Below the pieces are notes generated by a model that was not told the DNA's origin, did no database searches, and worked only from the letters and a program-made list of their open reading frames with translations. Shown here piece by piece: positions 24,090 to 34,476 of a stretch of DNA of 64,000 nucleotides (position 1 is the stretch's first letter; the number at the start of each line of letters is the position of its first letter). The stretch is from Multifurca ochricompacta (lineage: Eukaryota; Basidiomycota; Agaricomycetes; Russulales; Russulaceae): the NCBI GenBank assembly GCA_022496185.1, contig WTXG01000115.1, positions 52,537-116,536 on the forward strand, written 5' to 3'. The position numbers were made by a program, and so were the translations under genes.

Positions 24090-24154
24090 ATACCGAGAGG
24101 CAATTGGAAGCCTCGTGTACACTTCACGTATTGTTTGTCTCTGTATGTATATCA

Positions 24155-24661
24155 TGTTGACACAGGACGTGTCTGGAGATGCTTCAGGCATCTAAAGTTC
24201 GCTTCAGCTGTAGATTAGATTAGATTCCGGAGTATCGGACTTTTTATGTTATCTTTATTACATTTCTTTCTCACCTTACTCAGCTGATTAGTGATGGACT
24301 TAGTAATATGCAGTAAGCATGTGATATCTCTTTGGCCAATGGCCTTTATCCCTCTCTGTTTATTGTCCGGCACTTGTGGACTTATTCCCAGTGCGCACAG
24401 ACCATTTCCCCTGGCCCCCATGGGTATATAAGGGTGTCTGTTTTGTTCTTTACACTTCAGAGTTCTTCTTCCTCTGAAGTGTAAGTCGTCTTTACTTTAC
24501 TTTCTACTTTTCCTTTGACTAACATTCTCTCTGTAGTTAACTTGTCTTTTAGGTCAGTAGTATAGTATTATAGAGTTCTTCTTCCTCTGAAGTTTAACTT
24601 GTCTTTTAGCCTCACCGCTACTAACCACAGTCAGTATAACCAGCAGCATGATTGTTCGACA
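24155..24661 (+). repeat. 5' LTR of Copia B
   Basis: The LTR begins TGTTGACACAGG and ends TTGTTCGACA. It carries a promoter-like TATATAAG at about 24425 and the duplicated motif CAGAGTTCTTCTTCCTCTG. It is nearly identical to 30710-31216 and related to 11748-12257 and, more distantly, 61057-61558. Confidence 0.92.
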
Positions 24662-24675
24662 GGTTATGGGCCCTG
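24662..24675 (+). promoter_or_regulatory. Primer-binding site of Copia B
   Basis: GGTTATGGGCCCTG starts at the first base after the LTR. It complements the anticodon stem-loop of initiator tRNA-Met, as in elements A and C. Confidence 0.75.
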
Positions 24676-25365
24676 CCGCTCATACTGATCTGTAATTCCC
24701 TTTGTTCATTACAGCCCAACTCGCTCTTGCACACCAAGCTCACAAAAGCTTTCAAGTCTTTCCCACCAGCTTCTTCCTGTGAGCTTTCCTATTTACTGTC
24801 TGTGCACCTTAACACCCCACAGGATGACGCAGTTTACTGCTCATCCTGAACTGTTTGGCTAGCCCCTCGGGGTTCTTGCAAAAGATGATGAGGGACCCTA
24901 AGCGGGTGAAACATCTTGAGCTCCTTGAGTGCGCACTAGGTATTAGTAACATTCATAGTTGTAGCTGGGTCTTCGTCCCATAGATAGTCTTAGTAGGCCA
25001 CTTGCCCAGAAGGCTTGAGGCTTTTTGTTCAGTTAATGCTTGGCTCGATCCGTAAGCCAGGTTTAGCGACCTGCAGGTAGAGTTTAGGGTCTAGAACAAG
25101 GCATGGGTAGTCACTCCCATGACGCTTGGGCTCGATACAAGTAGGCTGCACTACGATAGTAGACACATAGTAGCTAGAAGGTTTTGTCTCTGGGCAGAAG
25201 TATTCGCTGCCATGTTGTGGGGGTTCGCCCCACCAGAGGAAACCTAATAGTCTACTCAGTCATGGCCCCAATCATCTAGGGCTTAATCTGTTGACACAGT
25301 CAGGTGTCGCACGATGCAACTCTGCATGACCTCATATAGGAGGTTGTGTACCACTATGAACCTGA

Positions 25366-25440
25366 GGCCGTGTAGCTCAGTGGTTTAGAGCACCGGACCC
25401 GGCTTGTCCAGAGGTCTTGGGTTCAATCCCCAACGTGGCC
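25366..25440 (+). tRNA. tRNA-like sequence in TRIM left repeat (probably not a working tRNA)
   Basis: The 75 nt fold as acceptor GGCCGTG/CGTGGCC (two wobble pairs), D arm GCTC/GAGC with box A TAGCTCAGTGG, and T arm TTGGG/CCCAA with box B GGGTTCAATCC. The anticodon arm is imperfect: four pairs GGAC/GTCC, a 7-nt loop CCGGCTT, and C in place of the invariant U33. The anticodon position reads GGC. It is best seen as a Pol III promoter of tRNA origin. Confidence 0.6.
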
Positions 25441-25678
25441 ATTTCTTTTCTGGTGTGTGAGCCAGGGTCCTGTTTAAGGTCCCTTGATCGGGGTGCGTGT
25501 TTAGCCAACATGGTAGCAGCACGTCGTCCACTCCGGGTCATTGGCTCCCTAGAGGGAAATTGGATAGAGTTTGCATGCATGGTTACATGTGTGTAGGGGC
25601 GTGTTGACACAGTCAGGTGTCGCACGATGCAACTCTGCATGACCTCATATAGGAGGTTGTGTACCACTATGAACCTGA

Positions 25679-25753
25679 GGCCGTGTAGCTCAGTGGTTTA
25701 GAGCACCGGACCCGGCTTGTCCAGAGGTCTTGGGTTCAATCCCCAACGTGGCC
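25679..25753 (+). tRNA. tRNA-like sequence in TRIM right repeat
   Basis: This is an exact copy of 25366-25440, offset by 313 bases. The same boxes and the same imperfect anticodon arm apply. Confidence 0.6.
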
Positions 25754-26140
25754 ATTTCTTTTCTGGTGTGTGAGCCAGGGTCCTGTTTAAGGTCCCTTGA
25801 TCGGGGTGCGTGTTTAGCCAACATAATCATGGACTCCACCACCAGCATTAGAGGAAGGGCTATACACCCTTTGTCTCTAATGGAACTTGCGGTTGGCTCC
25901 TCCATGACATGACTCCCAATTTTGTTTACACTAGACACTCTGGCTAGTCTACCAGAGCTTATGTCTAGTTACAAGATTGCGCTAGACAGCTTTACTATAC
26001 CTAGAAAGTCGCACAACAGAGGCAGGACCTTCTTAGGTTCTGAAGCATAGCGCCACAGTAAGGGGTGGCACTCTTAAGCGAGACCTGGGCACTGGTTCTA
26101 ACTGCTCCTTGGAACCAGAAACTTTTACTACATCTCAAAA

Positions 26141-27430
26141 ATGCCGTCTTCAATTGTCTTCCCTCCTTCCTCCAAGATGGAGCGCCTCGATGGATCAAAC
26201 TGGCAGGTCTGGTCTGCCAACTTTAATGCCCTTCTGAGGATGAATGGGCTCAGGAGGCACATTATCACCGCCTACCCTGACATGCCCTGCTCCCTGAAGA
26301 TAAGGAGGAGAAGGAGAAAATGCAGAAGGAAGTCATTGACCCCATCCTTAGGGAATGGATGGGAGAAGAGGAAATGTTAATTGGGCTACTCTATCTCAAT
26401 GTAACCCAGGAGGTTTACAGTCAAGTAACCTCCGATGCCGATTATCCTTCTCTTTTGAGAAGTATAATAAGTTGGAACGGCTTTATGGCTCTGTAGGCAG
26501 CATGGCCACATATAATCTGTGGCTTGCCCTGGTGTCCTTCCGTCTTGATGAAGGACAGACATTCAGAACTCAATTACAAAAGGTTCTGGATGCCAGGAGT
26601 ACCCTTAGGGAGAACGGGATGGAGGTCAATGACCTCCAGATGAGCTTCATTTTATTGAAAGCTCTCCCTGACTCCTACAGTGCCATTGCTGGCTCCATAC
26701 TAGCCTCTGGCGATCCAGAGCGTCTTTCTCCCCAGGACCTTGTGCAGAGGTTCCTGAATGAAGAAAGTCGCCTGGCAGGTCCCTCGGGAAGTGGTAGTGC
26801 AGTCCTGTCTAAGGCTGCACCTGTCAAATCAAACAAAAATAAAAATTTATCACCACTTCCCGCTGCTGCCCCTGGTTCACAAGGGTGGTCTGCTTCTATT
26901 GCCAAAAGCCTGGACACAAGTCCAATGCTTGCGCAAAGAAGAAGAAGGACCTGGAGAATGCCAGAAAGGGCAAGGCAGGGAACAAGAAGAGGGCTGAGGC
27001 CCAACATGTAATACTATAGCCACGTAGTTAATGGAGTGGCAAAATAGAGGAGGTGCATGAAGCACCTCGCATTCGCCTTTACGTTCACACCTATAATCTG
27101 GACATCAACTCAGATTATTGGATGCTTGATAGTGGTGCAACGGCTCATTTCAGTCCAAACTTGAAGACTTTGACACTTATAAAGTCGACACAACCCATGA
27201 AGTATCACTAGGTGACAACTCCATAGTCAAAACAAATGGAGTTGGACTGTGATCATCAGGACTGATCAAGGTTTCGACTTGGAATGAGCAATGTGCTCCA
27301 CATGCCTGGAGGACATAAAATACTCTCCGCCAGTGCCCTAGTAGAAAAAGGGGCAACTGTGTTCTTTGATAATAAGAAGGCAACAATAAAATATGGCGAA
27401 AACATATAGCGGAAGCATGGAAGTTTGGCA
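26141..27430 (+). pseudogene. Copia B gag and protease, frameshifted
   Basis: Gag starts at ATG 26141 (MPSSIVFPPSSKMERLDGSN). The frame then changes near 26285 (to HALLPEDKEEKEKMQKE) and again near 26455 (to KYNKLERLYGSVGSM, continuing VNDLQMSFILLKALPDSY). A zinc knuckle CFYCQKPGHKSNAC is readable at about 26890-26930, but in a frame other than the long gag frame. The protease signature MLDSGATAHFSP follows near 27120, again shifted. Element C gives the intact pattern for comparison. Confidence 0.85.
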
Positions 27431-27432
27431 AA

Positions 27433-28407
27433 TTGTATTGGGTACTGGGCAAACACGTCCTAAGCAGTATCCATACATCTGCATCTGCCTCACTAGAAAT
27501 CTGGCATCAAAGGATGGGCCATATGTCTAAAGAAGCCCTGAAAAGATATGCTCCTGAGGCGGTTAAAGGCCTCAAAATTAATAATAGCCAAATGGAAGAC
27601 AAGCCGTGTTATGGCTGTGAAATGGGCAAGTCCCATCGCCTTCCATTTCCCCCATCTTCAAAGCGTGCATCAGCCCCCCTTGAGATCCTTCATAGTGATC
27701 TTGTAGGTCCCTTGCAGTGCAGTTCAATACAAGGGAATCTATACTTTGCCACCTTCTTGGATGACTTTAGCAGATACGCTTTAATCATTCCAATGAAGTC
27801 TAAAGATCTGTTCACACCAGTTTTTAATAAGCTGAAGACACTACTTGAAAACAAATTTAATCATAAAATCAAGTGTCTTCACACAGATCGTGGTGGCGAG
27901 TATGTGAACAAGGCGCTGAAGGCAACGCTTGAAGATTATGGCATAGAGCATAAACTTACGATGCCGTATAGCCCACAACAGAACGGAAGGGCCGAGAGAT
28001 TTAATAGAACCATTATGGAAAAAGGCACTAGCATGCTGCACGATGCTGGCCTATCTCTTGGTTTTTGGGAGTGTGCTGTTGAGACAGCATGTCATATATA
28101 TAATAGAACTCCCATCCGTTCTAATAAGTGGAAAACTCCGCTAGAGCTTCTGGTTGGGAACAAACCAGATGTCTCATACTTTAAAGTCTTTGGATGCAAA
28201 GCCTATTATCATGTTCCAGAGGGCAAACGGCGTAAACTAGATCCCAAAGCTAGGGAAGCTGTCTTTGTCAGGTATGAGCCCACTTCTAAGGGCTATACAC
28301 TTTGGGATAGTCGTACCCGGTCTCTCATCTTTTCACGAGATGTTACATTTGATGAGAGATCCTTCCCATCCCGCTCTGATAAGGACAACAGAGCAGATAA
28401 ACCATAG
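27433..28407 (+). pseudogene. Copia B integrase fragment
   Basis: An open frame holds the zinc-binding domain (HQRMGHMSKEALKRY, CYGCEMGKSHRLPF) and the catalytic core with DDE-type landmarks LHSDLVGPL, LHTDRGGEY and PQQNGRAERFNRT. The C-terminal segment GCKAYYHVPEGKRRKLDP and SKGYTLWDSRTRS follows. It ends at a stop (28405-28407), and the linker towards RT is then in other frames. The domain itself looks complete. Confidence 0.88.
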
Positions 28408-28631
28408 AGCAACCTAGTGAAGGTGGCTCATTTACTTTACCTGGTGGCCCAGTCCAGCCACCACCAGCAGCAGCTACACATGTTCCTGAGGCTCCTCAAG
28501 ATGAGGAAGACCTAGAAGAGGAACAGGAGGACATCGTACCTCCTCAATTACCACCACAGCCTACCACACCCACACGTAATGTAGACACCACACACCCTCA
28601 GACAATATATCAGACCCCTCCATCGCAAATC

Positions 28632-30420
28632 ATGGAACCATCCTCCCCTCCCAAAAGAACCAAGGCAATCAGAAAATCACAAAGAATTGCAGACAGAATT
28701 CCTCAACCTAATTTTCAGAGGACGAGTCCACGCTCTGAACGACGAGATAGGGCAATCCAAGAAGATTTGGACTTGGATACTGCACGTCCCAATCGCAATC
28801 GTCGTCTGAATCCTCGCTTCTACAACGAGGATAATGCAGAGTTCGTGCAAGGTTCTTCTAGACTTGGTCAGATGGATCTACTTAATGCTGCAGGATCACC
28901 TTATAGGGATCCTCTTACATTTAAAGAAGCAATGGAGTCTGATAACGCCAGTGATTGGCTTGAGGCATGTCAATATGAAATTAATGCCTTAGAAAAACTT
29001 AAAGTGTGGCGCCTTGAAGACCTTCCTGAAGGTAGAAAGGCTGTAAAGTCAAAGTGGGTCTTTAAATTGAAAGCAGATGGACGCTTTCGTGCTAGGCTTG
29101 TAGCAAAAGGGTTCACCCAAATAGAGGGGGTGGACTTTGATGAAACCTTCTCCCCAGTCGCCAGATTTGAGTCTCTTAGACTATTATTAGCGTTGGCCGC
29201 GCTTGAGGATTGGGAAATCCACCAGATGGATGTCAAATCGGCATTCCTACATGGCGATCTGGATGAGGAGATATACATGGAGCAACCTATTGGTTTCGTC
29301 GTTGCTGGACAAGAGTCCAAAGTTTGTAGGCTACAGAAGGCTCTGTATGGCCTCAAACAAGCTTCCTGGCATGGAACTTGCAATTCCATGCAGTTCTCAA
29401 TGAACTGAGCTTTACTCGGACGTACTCTGATGCAGGAGTATATGTGTATCATCACCAAGAGGGGGATGGTTCACTTTTCGTCATTTTATATGTTGATGAC
29501 ATCACTATACTTGGGTCCTCCACTAAGAAGATTCAATGGCTGAAGGACTCTCTATCTAGCCGATATGAGATGACCGATCTTGGCGAAATCCAGTCATACC
29601 TTGGAGTTAACATCACCAGGGACCGTCCTAACAAGACACTGGATATTGACCAGACAGCCTATGTATCCTCATAGTTGAGAGGTTTGGAATGGGGGATTCC
29701 AACCCAGTATATACTCCTCTACCCTCTGGCGTGGATGTTCATTTGGTCAAGTTTGAAGACCAAGCATCTACCTCTGATATTAAGAGGTATCAGCAGTTAA
29801 TGGGGTCTCTGCTTTGGGTGCAGATTGGAAGCAGACCTGACATTAGTTTCGCTGTTGCACGCCTTAGCCAATTTGCTTCCAACCCTTCCCACAGCACATG
29901 CGACTAGCAAAGTATGTCTTAGCCTATTTAAATGCTACAAAAGACTACAAGTTGCGCTATTCTGGAGGGAATGGTGAAGTGGCCTTCATGGCTTTGCGGA
30001 TTCCTCATGGGGAGATCAAGAGGACCGCCACTCCACCTCAGGCTATGTCTTTTTCCTTGCTAATGGAGCCATTAGCTGGTGTTCCAGGAAGCAAAAGACA
30101 GTAGCACAGTCCACCACAGAAGCCGAGTATATGAGCCTTGCTGAGGCTCAAATCAGGCTGCGTGGTATAGGACATTTATGCAGGAATTGGGATATGAAGT
30201 TAATTCACCCATACAACTGCACTGTGACAATAAGGGTGCAGTGACCTTGCATTAAACCCTGTCACAGGAAGGCGATCAAAGCACATACCGATAAAGTACC
30301 ATGCCATTAGGGAGTATGTAGAATCACACCAGATAGACTTGGTGCGAACTCCCACTGGAGAGATGCTAGCAGATGGCCTTACAAAGTCTCTGCTAGATCA
30401 TCTTTTGATCACATGGTAAC
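28632..30420 (+). pseudogene. Copia B reverse transcriptase and RNase H
   Basis: RT runs 28632-29408 (KSKWVFKLKADGRFRARL, GFTQIEGVDFDETFSPVA, MDVKSAFLHGDLDEEIYM). It shifts frame near 29380, continues with LYVDDITILGSS, hits a stop near 29672, shifts again at 29689 (GDSNPVYTPLPSG) and near 29898 (LAKYVLAYLNATKDY). An RNase H end is legible to about 30420. At least three frame changes plus stops make it non-coding as sequenced. Confidence 0.85.
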
Positions 30421-30709
30421 TGGTTTGGACTAGTGCTGGAATGAGAGAGCTGGAATCTGGAGACTTTGTATACCAGTTTCACTTTCCCACCATGAGCAAA
30501 GTTCTCGACTTCGAGAGTGATGCAAGAGGTGTGGTTTCAGTTTGCATAAGAGAATCTAACTCAATATGCCTCTGAACACCATGGTCCTCTCTCTACACTT
30601 GAGAGTTAGAGAAGTTGGATCTCTGGCGATATGTTCGTTTAATTGTGAACAGCAGTGTGCTCATTCAATTCATTCCATCTTAATAATCGATGCCTTCACC
30701 ATGGAGGGA

Positions 30710-31216
30710 TGTTGACACAGGATGTGTCTGGAGATGCTTCAGGCATCTAAAGTTCGCTTCAGCTGTAGATTAGATTAGATTCCGGAGTATCGGACTTTTT
30801 ATGTTATCTTTATTACATTTCTTTCTCACCTTACTCAGCTGATTAGTGATGGACTTAGTAATATGCAGTAAGCATGTGATATCTCTTTGGCCAATGGCCT
30901 TTATCCCTCTCTGTTTATTGTCCGGCACTTGTGGACTTATTCCCAGTGCGCACAGACCATTTCCCCTGGCCCCCATGGGTATATAAGGGTGTCTGTTTTG
31001 TTCTTTACACTTCAGAGTTCTTCTTCCTCTGAAGTGTAAGTCATCTTTACTTTACTTTCTACTTTTCCTTTGACTAACATTCTCTCTGTAGTTAACTTGT
31101 CTTTTAGGTCAGTAGTATAGTATTATAGAGTTCTTCTTCCTCTGAAGTTTAACTTGTCTTTTAGCCTCACCGCTACTAACCACAGTCAGTATAACCAGCA
31201 GCATGATTGTTCGACA
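30710..31216 (+). repeat. 3' LTR of Copia B
   Basis: 507 bp, nearly identical to 24155-24661. The two differences that I found (early GGATGTG against GGACGTG, and AGTCATC against AGTCGTC) are both CpG transitions. Confidence 0.92.
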
Positions 31217-31239
31217 TATCATGTGATGTGTCACAATGC

Positions 31240-31886
31240 GCTGGATGTGAGTTCAAAGCAGAGAGAGGTTCTGGGAGAGAGAAAATGAGAGAGAAGGGAT
31301 TCGATGTTGATGAGAACGCTGAGACAGACAAGTAGCCTTGCAAGTCTGGTAGGCCGTCTGCTACACTTGAAGGCTGGAAAATACAAATCTGAGAACTGGT
31401 CTGTGTCAATATCTTGAAAACTCTTGAAACTGGCTAGACCGTTAGCTACCTTCGAAGGTTGTGGCACACGAGACGAAGAGGTGAGACAAAGCTGGTATTT
31501 CATAGATAACATACTCGTCTTAAAATACATGTATGAAACAAGCCAATTCCAGGTTTATTATGCAAAGATGCAAGTGGTATAAGGAAGGACCCACTTCATG
31601 GGTGTGAAGATGAAAAGGAGATGAAAAGTCAACAATAATTGGTTCATGACGCACGACAGCCCCCTTCCTTCGATACTACCCTGAGTGGTATCACGATTGA
31701 CGATACAAGGGTCACTGTGAAGACGAGGATGACTGGTTGAACGAGTGAGACAAGTGAAAAGGCAAGACGGGCCAGAACGGGCGGAGACTTAAGGAGAATG
31801 TGGCCCCAGGTGTTACGAATACCTGCTCGATAACCCATTATGATAACTCATTCTTGTATGATAACATTTCCTTTCCACTTCTTTTC
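31240..31886 (-). repeat. Inverted copy of the CHAT 3' flank (start of unit 2)
   Basis: On the minus strand this stretch aligns, with roughly 10-20% divergence by eye, to the sequence downstream of CHAT copies 1 and 3 (about 55450-55840). A closer relative lies at 48771-49390 upstream of copy 3. After the 2.3-kb insertion the flank resumes at 34194. Short ORFs are not conserved in frame, so no gene is called. Confidence 0.6.
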
Positions 31887-34185
31887 TAGGGCTGCGCACC
31901 GTCCGTTTTACGGTAACAGCCGTCCATTTGACGGTAATAGGACGGGTACGGCTGACCCGTCCACCGTCCGTTTTTTGTACTCACTGGATCACTGACAGGT
32001 ACAGTACGGGTACGGATACGGCCGTTTACGGTAGACGGTAGTAGACGGTAGTACTACAGAAAATAAAGTTGTGCAGGGCAGCATGAGCAAGATGCTTAGA
32101 GTGATAAAGTAATTAATAGGTGCATTCTTGAGGGTATTCTAGAGAGAATAAAGAGTTGAGCGGGTAGTGCGAGCAAGAGTTTTAGAGCAATTAAGTGACG
32201 GACGGGGATGTTTCTCAAACAGGATGATTTATTAGGGCTATTCTACAGCAGCCTTTATGTAGTTTATGCTGTAGTGTAGAAACAGGCATGGCGCAGGCTT
32301 ATATTTTAGATACTACGATACTACTATCTATCTCACCTTGTTAGCTTGAAAACTTAGATTCTCGCGATAATGCGATAGCAACTGCTTTATCTATAGCAGA
32401 TTTAGTGGCTTTATATACAATTTAGATGTACTATATCGCTACTAAATTAAAGTAAATGTCTCGCAATGTGATTTGATCACATGATCAATCTGAGATGTAT
32501 ATACTCAGTATCTAATTAAATGTGAGATGCGTTTTGATTTCATCAATTATGTTTTCTAAATGCGATCACAATTACATTAAGGCCTAAATAAAGCATCGTA
32601 TCTAGACTAATTGACAGCTGAACGGCCCAGTGCAGTATCAGCTTGCATGTGTGCAAGATGCAACCGCTTCTTGACAGAGTGTGGATTGTAACGGGTGCTT
32701 CTATCCTGCGCTTGCTATGTAGATAAGATAAGATGTAATGACTGTGGTAAAACTCAGTGGTGAAGATGTCCTAGTCAGAAGGCTACCCAGAACACGGAGC
32801 TTAATGCACGCATAAGGCTTGAAGCAGTCAGAGGACTATGCCTTGCTTATGCAGCAAGAATAGACCTATATTGAACAATTGCTAAGAGCCTACAGTTCCA
32901 AGAGGACAAGATCAGTTGGGCCTAAGTAAATACAAAGATAGAGCGATAAAGTGCACCTACAGCCCAAAGAGGACAATATGTGGCCTGCAGCGTGATACAG
33001 GTTGTCTTTAAATATGTCCTAGTACTATTCTATGAAATACCAAAGCCAATCGAGCATGCGATGTAAATCTAATTAGTTATCAGTAGCCCACTCTTCTGAG
33101 TGCCCTGACACATCTTATTTACCAACGCGTGACCGTTTCTGCCATTCTGGCATTATCTAAAATACATACTAGACTACTTTAGACTACACTATAATCAGAT
33201 TATCATTTTGTATTACTCAAACAATGGCCGCGTGTATCTACAATGTCCATTGCTGCATAGGGCAGCAACTACTTTGCATCGCGTGCGTGGACCGGGTCAG
33301 AACGGTCCGGACTCCTTCTTATCTTATCTAAATCTAAGAAGGTCAACTTGCATAACACACGCACCCTCAGGATGGCTTTCAAGCAGTCCGGGATGCCAAA
33401 AATGTCCAGGAAATTGACCATCTGGTCCTTGGGCGGCTGATCTGTCATGGTAAGGCAAAGCTGTAAGACTCCACCACATGGATGGAGGATCTATTTATTG
33501 CATCTTGGGGCCTCCTTAATGCAGCGATCTCACCCTCATTTCCCAGCGGTCAACAGAAAATTGAGCATTGTCCTTGTTCTTTGGATTAAATTTTAATAAT
33601 GGTTACTTCTTGAAAATTGGAAGCATACCTGCTGTTGAGATGGGCCGGTAGCAACAGGATTGTTGGGGCTCCTGATCTTATGATTATGATAAGATAATCT
33701 AAAGTGTGTCAGATCATTGATTCAGAGACATTGCACACAACACATTCTTTCTGTCTTGTCACATTTAAATAACTATATTTATTCTACTTATTGTCATGCT
33801 CCTCTGAGCAGTATAAAATGTTGCTACTCTGCATGCGTTCACTTCAGTTTTGACCACATAAACTGAAGTGAGTATTAGTTAGTTTATCTTATCTCTTATC
33901 TTTACCATATTTAGCTAACACTTATCTGCTATCTAAATAGGTAAAGATACTACTCTATAGTGGGGGAGTTTTGGTGGCTTAATGATAAGATTAAAGCTCA
34001 TTCAGTCAGTGCTGTCCATGCCGTCTAATGCCGTCGACGGCTGTTTTTTTGACAGTTTGGACGGCGTTTTCCGTACCTGTCCACCATCCGTCTCGACATT
34101 GACTTGAGCTTGGTATGGCACGGGTATGGCAACCGTACTACGGACCCATCCATACCGTGAGGTATGGGTACGGTGCGCAGCCCTA
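31887..34185. mobile_element. hAT-like element, TAGGGCTG family, copy 1
   Basis: The 2299-bp element has perfect terminal inverted repeats TAGGGCTGCGCACCGT and 8-bp duplications TTCTTTTC (31879-31886, 34186-34193). The empty site is preserved at about 49390. Subterminal GACGGTA/ACGGTAC words are frequent. The interior holds LTR-like sequence (about 32689-33410, and about 33620-33960) but no transposase. Confidence 0.88.
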
Positions 34186-34476
34186 TTCTTTTCTTTCCAA
34201 GCCATTCCAGCCCTTTCTTCCCTGTTCTCATGTAACGCTCAGCGGGGCATTGCTGTGCGACGTGCACCGGTCGGTGCGAGTCCACTGACACTAGTCCGGC
34301 ACTAGTCAGCCACATCCGCGGCACCCGACACTGTGGGTCCGGGAGCTTCAGCAAGCCTGGCACAACAAGGCCAGGCTCTTAGCTTCAGGGTGAATAGGAA
34401 GTTGTGCTATAACCAAGCACGGAGAGAGATGGGACAAGTCAGCCAAAGGGAGCTAATCCCCTAAGGCTGTTGAGTG

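Larger units (their letters stand above)
7230..24154 (+). pseudogene. Old Copia pol relic split by nested insertions
   Basis: Three pieces rebuild one Ty1/Copia-type pol segment. Piece one is 7230-7422 (ends EAQTCK, with one frameshift). Piece two is 20451-20829, which starts DWPFRKEAMDHKIL and reads VESKWVSHVKHKADG and SFTQI, then a stop and GVDYFNTFS, then a deletion to the late-RT segment ending YREA. Piece three is 24106-24154, IGSLVYTSRI. Joining at the target-site duplications gives EAQTCK-DWPFRKEAMD and YREA-IGSLVY without gaps. This is strong evidence that everything between was inserted later. The relic is inactive. Confidence 0.75.
25289..25823 (+). mobile_element. TRIM element with tRNA-like LTRs
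   Basis: Two identical 222-bp terminal repeats (25289-25510 and 25602-25823; TGTTGACAC...AGCCAACA) flank a 91-bp non-coding interior. TAATC duplications (25284-25288, 25824-25828) bound it, and the uninterrupted site is seen in element C at about 62177-62181. The interior starts TGGTAGCAG, as expected for a primer site pairing with a tRNA 3' end (CTGCTACCA), and ends with a G-rich tract (TAGGGGCG). This is the architecture of a terminal-repeat retrotransposon in miniature. Each repeat contains a tRNA-like sequence with A and B boxes. Confidence 0.87.
24676..26140 (+). other. Untranslated leader of Copia B
   Basis: There is no supported ORF. The leader is well conserved with that of element C (61573-62490), for example the block around 24890-25110, so it is likely functional RNA such as a packaging or translation signal (inference). 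Without the TRIM it is about 0.92 kb, matching element C. Confidence 0.6.
24155..31216 (+). mobile_element. Copia retrotransposon B, full length but decayed ORFs
   Basis: Two 507-bp LTRs (24155-24661, 30710-31216) have perfect TATCA duplications (24150-24154, 31217-31221). They differ at only two sites that I noticed, both CpG to TpG/CpA. The primer site GGTTATGGGCCC follows the 5' LTR, and a purine tract (ATGGAGGGA) precedes the 3' LTR. A TRIM (25289-25823) sits in the untranslated leader. Despite the young LTRs, gag and pol carry several frameshifts, so the copy was probably mobilised in trans or contains sequence errors. Confidence 0.9.

Noticed and set aside
25366..25440. A functional host tRNA-Ala gene
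   Set aside because: It lies in both terminal repeats of a TRIM, lacks U33 and has a weak anticodon stem.
25377..25667. Minus-strand ORF reading LGIEPKTSGQAGSGALNH
   Set aside because: It is the antisense translation of the tRNA-like module plus TRIM interior, a common spurious ORF.
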